Origin: Pontederia crassipes
Lineage: Eukaryota > Streptophyta > Magnoliopsida > Commelinales > Pontederiaceae
NCBI GenBank assembly: GCA_030549335.1
Contig: CM060187.1
Coordinates: 6,386,001 to 6,450,000, forward strand
DNA: 64,000 nucleotides
Direction: 5' to 3'
Of this stretch, positions 1 to 11,257 are shown in pieces; the first letter of the stretch is position 1, and each line of letters begins with the position of its first letter. Both the position numbers and the translations under genes were made by a program. A model generated the notes under the pieces. It did not search any database and had not been told where the DNA came from. It saw only the letters and a list, made by a program, of their open reading frames with translations.

Positions 1-3000
1 ATTTAATAAATTTAAAACGTATAACATCATTTAATGCTAACAATTTTTTTGTTAAAGTTAACACATCTATAATTCATTTATATCCATATTTATATATCTA
101 TATAAAAAAAATGTAGAATATGTGAGTATCACTCTTTCATTAAGTTATGTGTCACTAAAATTAGTTTTTAAAGGAAAAAATGGTAAAGTATGCTACCTAT
201 GATAGATAATAATAAATAAACTAATTTATAATAATTATTTATATATATATGTATATATATCATAATAATAATATCTTAAGTGTAATTAACAAGATTACAT
301 ATATATTTATAAAAGCAAAGTTAACATTTGTCAAATGACAACTTTCACAAATTCACATATTATTATATTTTAAAATGATAAAAGGTTAAATTATATTTGT
401 TATAATGAGTAACAATAATGTATATAAGCATAAGTAGAAAGTGGCACATGTAGAGCTCTCATGAATTCAAGTATAAAATAATAATATTTTAAATATATAA
501 ATACTCTAAAGTTAGTTATTAAAAATACATATTTTTATTTATCTAATTTTTTAAAATAATATATTTATAGTTATAAATAGAAGGGCTTTCGGTTACCATT
601 AACATACTCGACGCTTTCTTTTAAGAAAAATAGTACGCGTAAACTTACAAATATAAATTTGTACATGATAAAATAACATACACACATATATGCATATATA
701 TATAATTTCTCTCTATCTAATAAAAATATTAAATAATAATATTATTATTATATATACAATGATATATTTAAAAAATTAGGTTCTAATATATATCTCGAGT
801 TAAAAACTTGCATCTCCCCATCCTAATGATGCTATTTTTTTTTCGGTGATATAATAATGATGATGATATTTACTGGTGATTAATATAAATATGATTAATT
901 TTTAAATTATATTATTATTATAATTTATATCTACATCTTATATATAAACAAATGTTAAGATATGATATGAATAAAATTTTATACATATTTTTTGTTAGAA
1001 TTGTTAAAATAGAATCATGATATTAAAAATTTAGTTATGAAAAAAATATAATGATGTTTATCTATATTTTAAGTTATAAATTTATAAATATTCTATATTT
1101 GAATAATATAGATTCTAATTTAATTTCACATTTTATATTAATTTCATGAAAATTTTTAAATAGATTTATAAAAGAACCCATATGCAATTGATTAGGTTGA
1201 TTCATGATAAAAATATTTCATTGATGATTAATAATATTTTAGTTATAGTTAATAATATTATATGTATATTACTAAAAGAAAGGATAGATGATGATACATG
1301 TCACTCGCTCATGATCTTTCCTTTTGGAATTAGTTTTGATATGATGAATAATGAAAAATATTATTAAATTAAACAATGAAACATAATTTGTTCAAAATTA
1401 ATTATAAGTTGAATAAGGGTAATTAGAGTTGTTTAATTTAGTCCCACATTTAAAGCTTATAATATGAAAAGAGACGGAACAGATTATAAAAAAGTATAGA
1501 TTTACAAAAATGGTAGTTATCTATTTGTATTAAGTCAATCAATGTCAATAATTAGAACTTAAGTCAGAGACACGTGATTGATAATAAAATAAAAAATAAA
1601 TAAGTTTTACTACTCAGGTATATATAAGCTAAATATAATGTTTATATTTCATATCTATATTGTATTATAAGGAACAAAAAACATTCACATATTATAATAT
1701 ATATTTCATATCATTTTTTAAGGATGCATAAAAAAATTACATATTATAATATGAGTTAAATTAGAATGCAATCACAATATGAGATTGCACGTTTTAGGCC
1801 ATCAAATTGACATTATTTTGATCTGACAACACAACTAATATGAATCATTGGATCAAAATTTTTAATCCCACATTCAGAACTTGCTAAATATTAAAAAATG
1901 TTTTTAAAGGAGAACACATATCTAATGTAAGAATTTTATTAAGAATGATTTATGACTAATTTAATGACAATATTAAAACAAGTTTTAAACAATTATTTGT
2001 TTTAACTATTAAAATGAATGTTATCAATATTAAATATATAATTTTAATCATATTAAGATAATGAAGTAACATATTATATTCAAATTTAACATTTTTAATA
2101 TATTCTTAAATAGAACATTATATATATCTATGTCATTATATATATAATATTAAGGAGATATATTACTTAATTATTTTCACATTTAAATTTATTAAATGAA
2201 AGAGTAGGAATGTTTATTTCAATGAAATGAATTTGATCCACACATGAGTATGTTTTAAATAAAAATGTTAAAATAAATCATAATATTGATTAGATTAATT
2301 AGGAAAAAAATGAAAGTGTCCCCTATTTAAAAAATGGACATTGTGTCTCACTGTCTCCTATGTTTTTATTCATTGGATTAGAAATATGTGAATCTTATTT
2401 TGTTCATTTTCATTTAAATAATTTAAATATGATTCATAAATTCTTGATTTGATGAATGGGAGACACCGTGTCTCTCCTTTAAAGGAGGGACACACCCAAT
2501 AAGTCCGAGATTACTATCCAAAAAGTTTAGACACTATTTGATGTATATTTTTATTAAATTACAATAATAAATTATAATGGACTAATATCACATTCATTTT
2601 TCATATCTATTTTGTATTATAAAGAGTAAAATATATTCAGAGCAATCCAAATAACGAATGAAAAAAATAAATTTATGTATTAATAATAATCCACATTATA
2701 TTTGAGAGGGGAAAGGGATAAATGCTACTGGCATACACAAAATAATATTTTTAAAATTACTTTTAAATACTATATTATGTACATCTATATATAATGACAA
2801 CATGAATAAACTAAATATTAATTTATGTAAATATATCATATATTCTTTTAGTTCCTCATGTAAATATTATCAAACACTAAAAAGTAAAATATTATAAAAA
2901 AAGTATAACCAAGGTGAGGATTTGTATGGAATTAACTTATGATCAATTTAAAACTTTTCCATTCATACTCAAATAATAATATTAAATATATTATTTATAT

Positions 3001-4299
3001 TTCTTTTTAAAATAAATGCTATCAACACCAAATATACACTTTTAGTTATATTAGATAAAATATTTAACTTCAATCATTATATCTAATACATACATAACAT
3101 GCATATATACACACATCTTAAATAGAGTTTAAAGTTGGATGTAACCCTATCATGAATCCATGTAATATGATCTAGATAATTGAATTTTTAAAGTTAGATC
3201 ATGTATGATAAAAAATAATATTAATTTTTAAGAATGAAAAAATATAATTGTTTATATAAATTATTGGAGTTAGATCATGTATGATAAAATATAAATTATT
3301 AAAGTTATAACTATTAAGTATATATTTTAAAATAAATCATTATAAAATATACTTAATTAAGAAGTGAATGCATTGTGGTGGACATTTTCTAAAAAAATAA
3401 TCAACTAAAATAATTAAGTACAATTTATAAAAAGATATAAGTAATAAAAGAATTTAAATATCATTATCGTTTTTGTCATTTCATCATTAAATGGAAAGAT
3501 AGAAGTTGACCTATGGCACTATGTCATTAAGTCATATATAAGGCTTAAAATATTTAAATAATTTTAACAGTCTATATAATAGTTTTAATTTATTTATGTT
3601 ATATATTTTTAAATGCATATAGTATGTCAAATATGACATTTTTACATTGTCACATAGAAAATGAAAAAGATAAAATAAAAAAGAAAAATAATAAACATTT
3701 TTTAAAAATATTAAAATAAATATTATTTACTTAATTCTAAGGTATGATGTTGTTAAAAAAAATATAGATATCAATATCTATTTATATCTATATTATATCA
3801 AAATTAGAAAGGTATATAGTTTGAAAGGAGAAGTAATGGTGTTTCTATGTTGACATATGTAAATTAACAAAAATAAAATAAAAATTTTAAGTAATAGATG
3901 TTAGGAAAGTAATGAAGTTAAATGGGGCAAGATATAGTAAAAAATAATTAAAAATTAAATAGAATGTATTAGATTTTAAAACAAATTCAAATAAATTTAA
4001 TTTATTATAACCTATTTACATATATAAGTTTCTAAGGCATGAAAATGATTAGATAAATTATAAAATTTATATCAAAATAAAATTTCTTATTTTATAATCA
4101 AAATTTTTACATATATAAAATTTTGTGTCCTCCGCGCATCGCTCGGGATATCATACTAGTATGACATAATAGCTAAAGTGAAATGAGGATAATATTCTAA
4201 GATCACTCCATGTGCACTTCACCATCGCAAACATTATTAGTCGCTTGAGCTCATCCTTTATTACTCTAATTATCTGTAGGGAAACAATAACCCATGAGT
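1..4299. other. AT-rich intergenic DNA, no gene
   Basis: No reading frame here resembles a protein; the only ATG-started frame over 60 codons (1,182-1,367) is low-complexity AT sequence. Scattered short blocks recur, for example around gtgtctc at 2,340-2,480. Most of the stretch may be one decayed Helitron ending at 4,159, described separately. The last 140 bases up to the LTR fossil at 4,300 show nothing recognisable. Confidence 0.6.
97..4159 (+). mobile_element. Possible non-autonomous Helitron
   Basis: The right end has the layout of a plant Helitron 3' terminus. An imperfect GC hairpin (CCGCGCATCGCTCGGG, 4,132-4,147) is followed eight bases later by CTAG (4,156-4,159) and then a host T at 4,160. 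Plant Helitrons typically end in a short GC hairpin plus CTRR and insert between A and T. The left end is a guess: an A followed by TCTATATAAA at 97 matches the TC start of the family. No Rep/helicase coding is visible, so the element would be non-autonomous. The 3' end is moderately supported, the 5' end weakly. Confidence 0.4.
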
Positions 4300-7200
4300 T
4301 GTAGGATCTCAAAGGGTACCAAGAGGGGGGATTGAATTAGTGTTTAATAAAAAAATGTCAATTTCACAAAAACCATCGCGAAAGCTTAAAATCGATTCTT
4401 AAAACCTTTTTAAATTAATGCAATTCAGATTATAAACATAATATGAGAGGGAGAGAGAGAAAATTCAAATATAATGAACACTGTTGGTTGTTGACGAGGT
4501 TCGGCCACACCTTGGCCTACGTCCTGCTCCAACTTTTCGACATCGAGATTGCCGAAGATTCCAATAAGTACTTCCTTTATTCCAAATGGGACAAGGAAGA
4601 AAGCACTTTACACAATCACATTTTCTCCGCTTCGAGAGGCAAGGCAAACCTCTGCTCCTAGGAAGTTAATCTTTTCTCTCGCTCAAAATGTAAGATTTGG
4701 AACATCTTTCACATAGGAGCTCTCACAATCTTTCAGAAAAATGGTTTCTCTCTTTTACAATAGAACATTCAAAAGAATAGAAGAGAGAAAGAAAGGAAGC
4801 TCTAAATGATAACTTCAAGGGAAAAAATCTTCTTTTGATTTCTTGAAGTTTTGCTTGCTTGGATAGGTGCATTTACTTCTGGCTTTGCCACTCCTTTTAT
4901 AATCTTCAACATGTGGAAAATAAAGTTTAGCATGCTCCCCCTATCAATATTACCAATTTTCATTTATAGGTTTTCTCTTTTCAAATAAATAGTAATTTTG
5001 AATTTTATTTGAGTGAAATAAAAAAATAGATGATACTTTTATCATAACATTTGTGCATTCACATTTCTAATTCCATATGTCCTTTGCTTTGCGTGTGAAG
5101 CACACCTGAAAAATAAATCATTTAAATTTTGGTACCCAAATTTTTTTAGGTCTAATTTTTTAGTCAAAGTTCCTTTTGAAACTAATATCATCCCATGTTG
5201 TGAAGGTTTTCTTACTTTGCATTGATAAGCATAAATACCATAAAATTCGCATGCAAAACATGTAATATGTGATTTTCTATTAATATATTTTATTTCCAAA
5301 ATGGTCTCTAATATTATTTTTTATTTCATGAGAAATAGTCTTATTTTTTGAATTTTTCAAAAGATTGTTTTCTTTCTTTACTTTTTTAAAGAGCGTGCTA
5401 GTTTTACAATTTCACATGCATGTGTAATTTTCAAATTTTCAATTTCATTTTTAAAATTTTCATTTTCCATAAAACATGTATCATTTTCTTCTTTTAAATT
5501 TTCAATCTCATATTGTAATTTATCATGTTCCTCTTTAAATGAGTAATATCTTTTTATAAGGGAGGAAAGTTCTTTATTTCAATCTAAAGAAATATTTTTT
5601 CGAAAGAGTTCGACGAATTATAATTTAAATTTGAAGAGGTAGAAATTACATTATCGTTGTGAGTCATTAAGCATAAGTATGCTTCATCATTAGAGAACTT
5701 AATAAGTCACTTATTTCACTTGAATCTTCATTTTTTTTTCTTTTTACCTTTTTGAGATATCTTTTCTTTATGATTTTTGTATGATTTCCAGGTAGGGTTC
5801 TCATTCTTCTCTTTTTTTTTACCAACTTGAGATACTTATCTAGTTTTCTTGTGTAACGAGCAAATTTCTTGTCATCTACTTCTTCTTTCCTTGAGTCTTC
5901 TTCCATGTTGTTTGCTTTCAACGCTAATTTTTCTTCTTGGGACCTTTTCTTTTTCTTCTTCATGGATTCCGATCATCGAAATTCAAACTATTCAAGTTTT
6001 TTTCTTCAATCACGGTCCTCTTTGTATGTCATTTGGAGGAAAGAGACCTGAGAACCTTTTCCACTTTTTGGAGGTTAGTTCTTGGCTCGTCCAAGGAGAC
6101 TAAGCTATTCATAATATCGTTAAAATGAACAACCATATCATTAATGAATTTATTTTCTAACATTTTGAAAGAATCATATTGGTGATTTTAAATGTTTAAT
6201 ATAGATTCTTTAACTTTATTTGTTTCTTCATAAGTAATAATAAGTTTCTTCCAAAGCTTAGTTACTCTTTCACAACTAGAAAACCGATTGAATTCCGTTG
6301 ATTTCAAAGTACAATAAAAAATATTTTTAGCTTTCCAATCAAATTTTGAAAAATCTTTTGTCGTTCGTCATAATCCGAAGGTAATTTTTCATGTAAATAG
6401 TAGCTTTTTTCAATCCTACATGCCAATGTCAATGGAACATATGTATGTTTGAATTATAATTTTCCAATAAGCAAAATTTGATGCATTAAAAAATAGATAA
6501 CGAATAATAAATTGACCTTCGAAAAAATTGAATCCATGTGATACCATAACTCTTAAAGATTGTTAAATCCTAAAACAAGATAATCAAATCTTAAAACGAT
6601 TAGATTTAAAAATGATTAGATCTTAAGATAAGAACAATCCTCTCTGATACCAATTGTAAGATCTCAAAGGGCACCAAGAGGGGGTGAATTGGTGTTTAAT
6701 AAAAAATGTTAATTTCACAAAAACCGTCGTGGAAGCTTAAAATCTATTCTTAAAATCTTTTTAAATTAATACAATTCAGATCATAAACATAATATGAGAA
6801 GGATAGAGGATTCAAACACAATGAACACATGTGATTGTTGACGAGGTTCGACCACACCTTGGGCTACGCCCCCGCTCCAACTTCTCGACCTCGAGATCGT
6901 CGGATATTCCATTAAGCACTTCTTTTATTCTAAATGGGGCAAGAAAGAAAGTCCTTTACACAACCACCTTTTCTCTGATTCGAGAGGCAAAACAAATCTC
7001 TTCTCCTAAGAAGCTAATCTTTTCTCTCGCTCAAGAGGTAAGATTTGGAACCTCTTTCACACAGGAGCTTCCACAATCTTTCTAAAAAATGATTTCTCTC
7101 TTTTATAATAGAACACTCAAGAGAAGAGAAAAAGAAAGAAAGATCTAAATGATAACTTAAAAAAAGGTCTTCTTTTGATTTCTTGAAATTTTGCTTCAAT

Positions 7201-7640
7201 GCTTAGATAGATGCCTTTGCTTCTGACTTTGGCACTCTTTTTATAGGCTTGAGCATGTGAAAAATTCGTTCAGAATTTATTTCACATTTTTCTCCCTGAA
7301 ATATAGTTGTTACTGTTCATTCGAGCAGTGGACCGCTCTATATGATCGTTGACTTATTTTCTTCATTAACCGCAGCTAATCGGTCGACCGCATTAATGGA
7401 TCGATCAATCGGTCTATATGACAATTGGCTTATTTTCTTCAGTGACCGTAGTTGGTCGGTCTACTAGTATATCGACCGATATCATCTCAGTGTCTATCGG
7501 TATAGTCTCTTCACGGAACCTGGGCAGTACATGCATTGATCGGTCGACTAGTTTCTCTGATTGGTCGATCGGAGTTGTCTCGATTAGCTTTCATTTTGTA
7601 GACCGACAGGTTGACTGACCTACACAATTTTGAGTATAAC
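4300..7640 (-). mobile_element. Ty1/copia-type LTR retrotransposon fossil (minus strand)
   Basis: Two related repeats begin TGTAGGATCTC at 4,300 and TGTAAGATCTC at 6,655 and run in parallel for about 600 bases. Just left of the second lies ctctgatacca (6,642-6,652), the reverse complement of the tRNA-Met primer-binding site TGGTATCAGAG used by Ty1/copia elements. The element therefore reads right to left, with its 5' LTR at about 6,655-7,640 and its 3' LTR at 4,300 to about 4,940. Lysine-rich gag-like frames lie between 5,040 and 6,640. No pol domain is recognisable. LTR blocks (aagcttccgc-type, and the tract near 4,490-4,560) recur in the large fossil at 51,605-60,960, so both belong to one family. 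The copy is old and broken, with several breaks; its right boundary is approximate. Confidence 0.7.
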
Positions 7641-8330
7641 TTTTTTACAGTTATTCAAATTATGAAATCGGCAGCGGCGGGACGGGTGAGCTTGGCGGCG
7701 AGGTGTGCGAGACTAGTGGCGACGGAGCTCGACGTTCACGAAGAGATTGTGCCGGGACGAGATCCGGCATGGACATGGGGGAGGCGGGCTTGCGAGATCG
7801 GGCGGAGCTTGGCGTGTGCGAAGGTCACGAGATGACAAGGGGGTGATGGGCTTTACAAGATCAGTGGCGGAGCTCAACAGGATCGCACAGGTCGTAGCGG
7901 AGTTCGGCGGGAGTCACGGTGGAGATCGTCGCGGAGGTTGGAGGGTGTCACGATGGATATCATCGCATAGGTCGGCGAGGGTCGCGGAGGTTAGCGGAGC
8001 TCGCGAAGGAGGAAGTGAAAGTGGTGGAGGTAGAAGCGCGATGACGTGCGGGAGGCAGCGTTGACTCGCGAAGGCAGATTCGGCGGCAACCCGCGAAGGT
8101 GGAGGTGGCGTCGACCTACGAAGATGGAGGCAACGACGACTTGGGAAGGCGATCGGCGAAGTAATCTCATGGGAAGACGATCTGAGACGGGCAATTTAAG
8201 GCAGGAGGCGGTAACAAGGAGAAAGAGGAGATTTAGGGAGAGGAGAGAAAAAAAAGTTCAGCGCATGTCAGCCGTTGCACACATATCGAACAATTGTAAA
8301 ATCGCGTGCGATTTCAGCCCTCGATGATAG
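7641..8330. other. GC-rich patch, no recognisable gene
   Basis: Base composition switches abruptly to GC-rich, with many gcggcgg, ggcggag and cgcgaag words. Several overlapping open frames exist on both strands (for example 7,747-8,064 plus and 7,991-8,194 minus). They are compositional: Arg/Gly/Glu-rich and unlike any family I know. The stretch abuts the U3 side of the copia fossil and may be transposon-carried or a decayed gene fragment. Confidence 0.4.
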
Positions 8331-8732
8331 ATCTAATGGATGAAAAATTGGGAGCAGTGTGCCCCACTACTCCCTATTTGGATTACAAAAATATTTATAA
8401 AATTAAGTTTCAAAGGAATCAAAATATGATTTTTTGTCTGAAGAACAAAATCGATCATTTTTCTGATTTTCAAATTTTACACTATCATTTAACCTAACCA
8501 AGACTTTACCTAAAAAATATAAAAAAATCATATTTAACATATATTCATGTATAGGAACAATTACTGGAACTTTAATTTTCTAAATTGTAATATTTTGAAA
8601 AAATCATTTTTTATTGTCCTTAGTCATTTGTCATCAATTTTAGGTGTTAGAATTTATGGAGTTGATGAACATATGCTAACACACTTATCATAATTCATAA
8701 CAATCATATAATATATAATTAAATTATATAAT
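8331..8732. other. Intergenic, nothing recognised
   Basis: AT-rich sequence without repeats, gene-like frames or element ends that I can identify. Confidence 0.5.
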
Positions 8733-9310
8733 CTTACATGGATCAAGTCGTGGATATTACACGAGTCACGGGAGAAATGTTGAGTATATATAGTAGTAAA
8801 ACCTTGATTTGGTAAGATGCGTTTTGGTAAAACCACGAGGGCCGAGGTCCAAATCGAATAATATTCTATGCAAGTACAAGGTGTTATATGTGATATCAAA
8901 GAACTCTATGTGAGCCTATGTGCATGGTAGAATGCGATCACTCAACGAGGACGTTGAGTCCTTAAAAGAGAAAGGATGCGAGGCATGACTTAAATTAGTC
9001 GTACGTACACAAGTAACAATAGAAATGTTGGATATATATGATAGCAAGATCTTAACTCAATCAAAATTTTATCCATTAGTTAAAATTTACCTTTATATGC
9101 TGCTTAAAATTCACCCTTTTGAACATGTCAAACTGTGTCCATTTATTTAATATAAATAAATATTTTTTTCTTTAGCATAGTATATATGGTAATATTTTAA
9201 AATTTTTTCTTTAGCATAATGATAATTAAATATATTTATTTATTTACCATTTTAACTCGGTAGGATGGGCGGAGGCCCAAAGCGGATGCAAGTGCAATGT
9301 GTTACATATA
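8733..9310 (+). mobile_element. TRIM-like LTR unit (plus), interrupted by a small insertion
   Basis: A short LTR-like block (about 8,733-8,888) ends in aaggtgttatatg and is followed by tgatatcaaaga (8,890-8,901), a degenerate form of the tRNA-Met primer-binding motif TGGTATCAGAG. A spacer with the ctcaacgaggacgttgagtc hairpin (8,941-8,960) and a second LTR-like block (about 9,000-9,310) follow. The same arrangement occurs at 35,185-35,676 and 36,370-36,785. Terminal-repeat retrotransposons in miniature have this layout and no coding capacity. The second LTR is split by a 193-bp element at 9,059-9,251. The unit is a decayed fossil and its outer boundaries are approximate. Confidence 0.5.
9059..9251. 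mobile_element. 193-bp inserted element with 7-bp TSD (copy 1)
   Basis: The block interrupts the TRIM-like LTR and is flanked by a perfect duplication TTAACTC (9,052-9,058 and 9,252-9,258). Removing it restores the LTR text seen in sister copies (...taactc ggtagg...). A near-identical copy lies at 9,598-9,793. No terminal inverted repeat, poly-A tail or coding is obvious. A 7-bp duplication would suit several transposon or short retroelement classes, so the family is unknown. Confidence 0.6.
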
Positions 9311-9362
9311 AACTTCTATACTCATTTGATTTATTTTCTATATAAGCTAATGAAGTAAATAA

Positions 9363-9590
9363 AATGTTCCTACCTATTATATGTAAAATATAAATAATAA
9401 AGGATTAATATAATATTATTTATTATTTAATTATAAATTTTTAATATTACATTACATATAAATTATTTAAAAATGATTTTTTATATTTAAATAATATATA
9501 TTTTAACAAAATGTTTTATATTTCTAATATATATTATGTATTTTATAAATGATATTTAAAAAATATTTACCAAAAATATTAATTAGAATT
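9363..9590 (+). mobile_element. Core fragment of the recurrent MITE family
   Basis: The text from ctattatatgtaaaatat onward (aataataaaggattaatat and following) matches the AT-rich core of the MITE copies at 10,181 and 49,926. The GC-containing termini are missing on both sides, so this is only an internal fragment. It sits directly left of the second copy of the 193-bp element. Confidence 0.5.
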
Positions 9591-9597
9591 TTAATTC

Positions 9598-9793
9598 AAT
9601 CAAAATTTTATCCTTAGTTAAAATTTACCTTTATATGCTGCTTAAAATTCACCCTTTTGAACATGTCAAACTGTGTCCATTTATTTAATATAAATAAATA
9701 AATTTTTTCTTTAGCATATATATAATATATGGTAATATTTTAATTTTTTTCTTTAGCATAATGATAATTAAATATATTTATTTATTTACCATT
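9598..9793. mobile_element. Second copy of the ~195-bp element
   Basis: The block runs in parallel with 9,059-9,251 over its whole length (AATCAAAATTTTATCC at the start, TTTACCATT at the end) with only a few differences and small indels. Its flanks (ttaattc, ttaaaat) resemble each other only partly, so a target-site duplication is not clear here. The two copies together define the element's ends. Confidence 0.55.
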
Positions 9794-10180
9794 TTAAAAT
9801 ATAAATGAAGGGAGAAGATGTTGATGTGAATTTTTTTTGTTACAAAAATTAACAGTTGAATGTTCCTTATAATACACTTTTTTAAATTATACTTCATTTT
9901 GAATTATTTTAGTTTTTTAACGATAGTGATTAGAACTTTTAGAAAGTTCAATGACCATATGAATATAAAATTAAGTTTTAATGAAGAAGATAAAAAATAT
10001 TGATGTGATATTTTTTATTTTATTTAAAATTCAACATAGAGGAGAAAAAAAAATTGACTTATTGTCATATCAACGTTTTTATAAACTAAAATTAGAATAA
10101 TATAGGAGGATGATGGATGTGGGTAAAATTTATAAAAGAATTGGAATTATAAATTGATACGATTCATAAATAAACGTTTT
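9794..10180. other. AT-rich intergenic, nothing recognised
   Basis: No repeats or gene-like frames that I can support. Confidence 0.5.
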
Positions 10181-10735
10181 GGGTCATTTGGTTATTGGAA
10201 CTAGGTGGAACTTCCACCTGGTTTTGTTAAACACCTTCTGCGATTTTGGAACCAGTGTTACGTGACTCTAGTTCTAGCATGTTTGTTTCATAATTTTTTT
10301 ATGCTTTTTCACTTTTTTGGGGGATTTGACATTTTACCTTTTCTTCAATCTTTTTTCTTTTATCATTTTCTTTTTTAACCTTTCTTATATAACTTAATTT
10401 ATTTATTATATGTAAACTATAAATAATAAAGGATTAATATAATATTATTTATTATTTCATTATAAAATTTTAATATTTCATTACAATAAATTATTTAAAA
10501 ATAATTTTTTATATTTAAATAATATATCTTTTAACAAAATGTTTAATATTTCTAATATATATTATGTATTTTAATTTTTTAATATATATTTATAATGCAT
10601 ATTTTTAATTCAATTACTTATTAAAATTAATTAGTTTCATCTACTTTTTTATGACATTAACTATTTTATTTTTTATTATTAAATTTCATTCGATCGAAAT
10701 ATAATCCGAATTAATATATCAATTCAATCGTTCTG
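10181..10735 (+). mobile_element. MITE-like element, family copy (plus orientation)
   Basis: It starts GGGTCATTTGGTTATTGG, then ggaactagg and a CACGTGAC-like word, followed by an AT-rich core shared with 39,775-40,423 and 49,926-50,694. The right terminus of this copy is not recognisable. The family is non-coding, roughly 650-770 bp long, with ends of the type GG(C/T)C-TGTTTGG... and ...CCAAACGGCC. That suits a MITE of the PIF/Harbinger or hAT class. This copy sits head-to-head with the reverse copy that begins at 10,752. Confidence 0.5.
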
Positions 10736-11257
10736 TGTTCTGATAAACTTAGGGGTCGTTTGGAATTAGAATCGCGGTTCCTCTTAAGTTCTCCGTGCAT
10801 AGTTGAATTGACAGATTAGTTCGGGGTATGTTTGGTTGGAGTGGAATTTGATGATGAGGAATAAAACGGTTGATGTGATGGAAAAAAGTAGATGTGATGA
10901 AAGAATTTTAGGTGGATTTTAAGTTAAAAATGATTATTATAATTATGAAGTATAATTTTATTATTAATTAAAATAAAATTGTAAAATAAAAATTTGTTAA
11001 AAATTATATTATTAAATATAATAAAATCATTTTTTAAATTAATTATATTTAATGAAATATTAAAATTTTTAATGAAAAAATAGGTAATAAATAATATCAT
11101 ATTAAATACTTATTAAGATTATTTTATATCTATTAAATAATTTATTATAGTGAAGATAGTGTGTGAAGAGAAAAGAAAAAAAAACAAACATCACGTCAAT
11201 GTTTAAACCAAAGAAAAAAGGGGGGCAACCTTCGGTTCCGAAGTGGTGGAATCGGAG

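Noticed and set aside
1182-1367. 61-codon frame in the AT-rich left end
   Set aside because: Ile/Asn-rich chance frame in AT-rich DNA, without any homology that I recognise.
7611-8327. Cluster of overlapping frames up to 105 codons on both strands
   Set aside because: Low-complexity GC composition, no conserved motif, no splice pattern, and adjacent to an LTR fossil.
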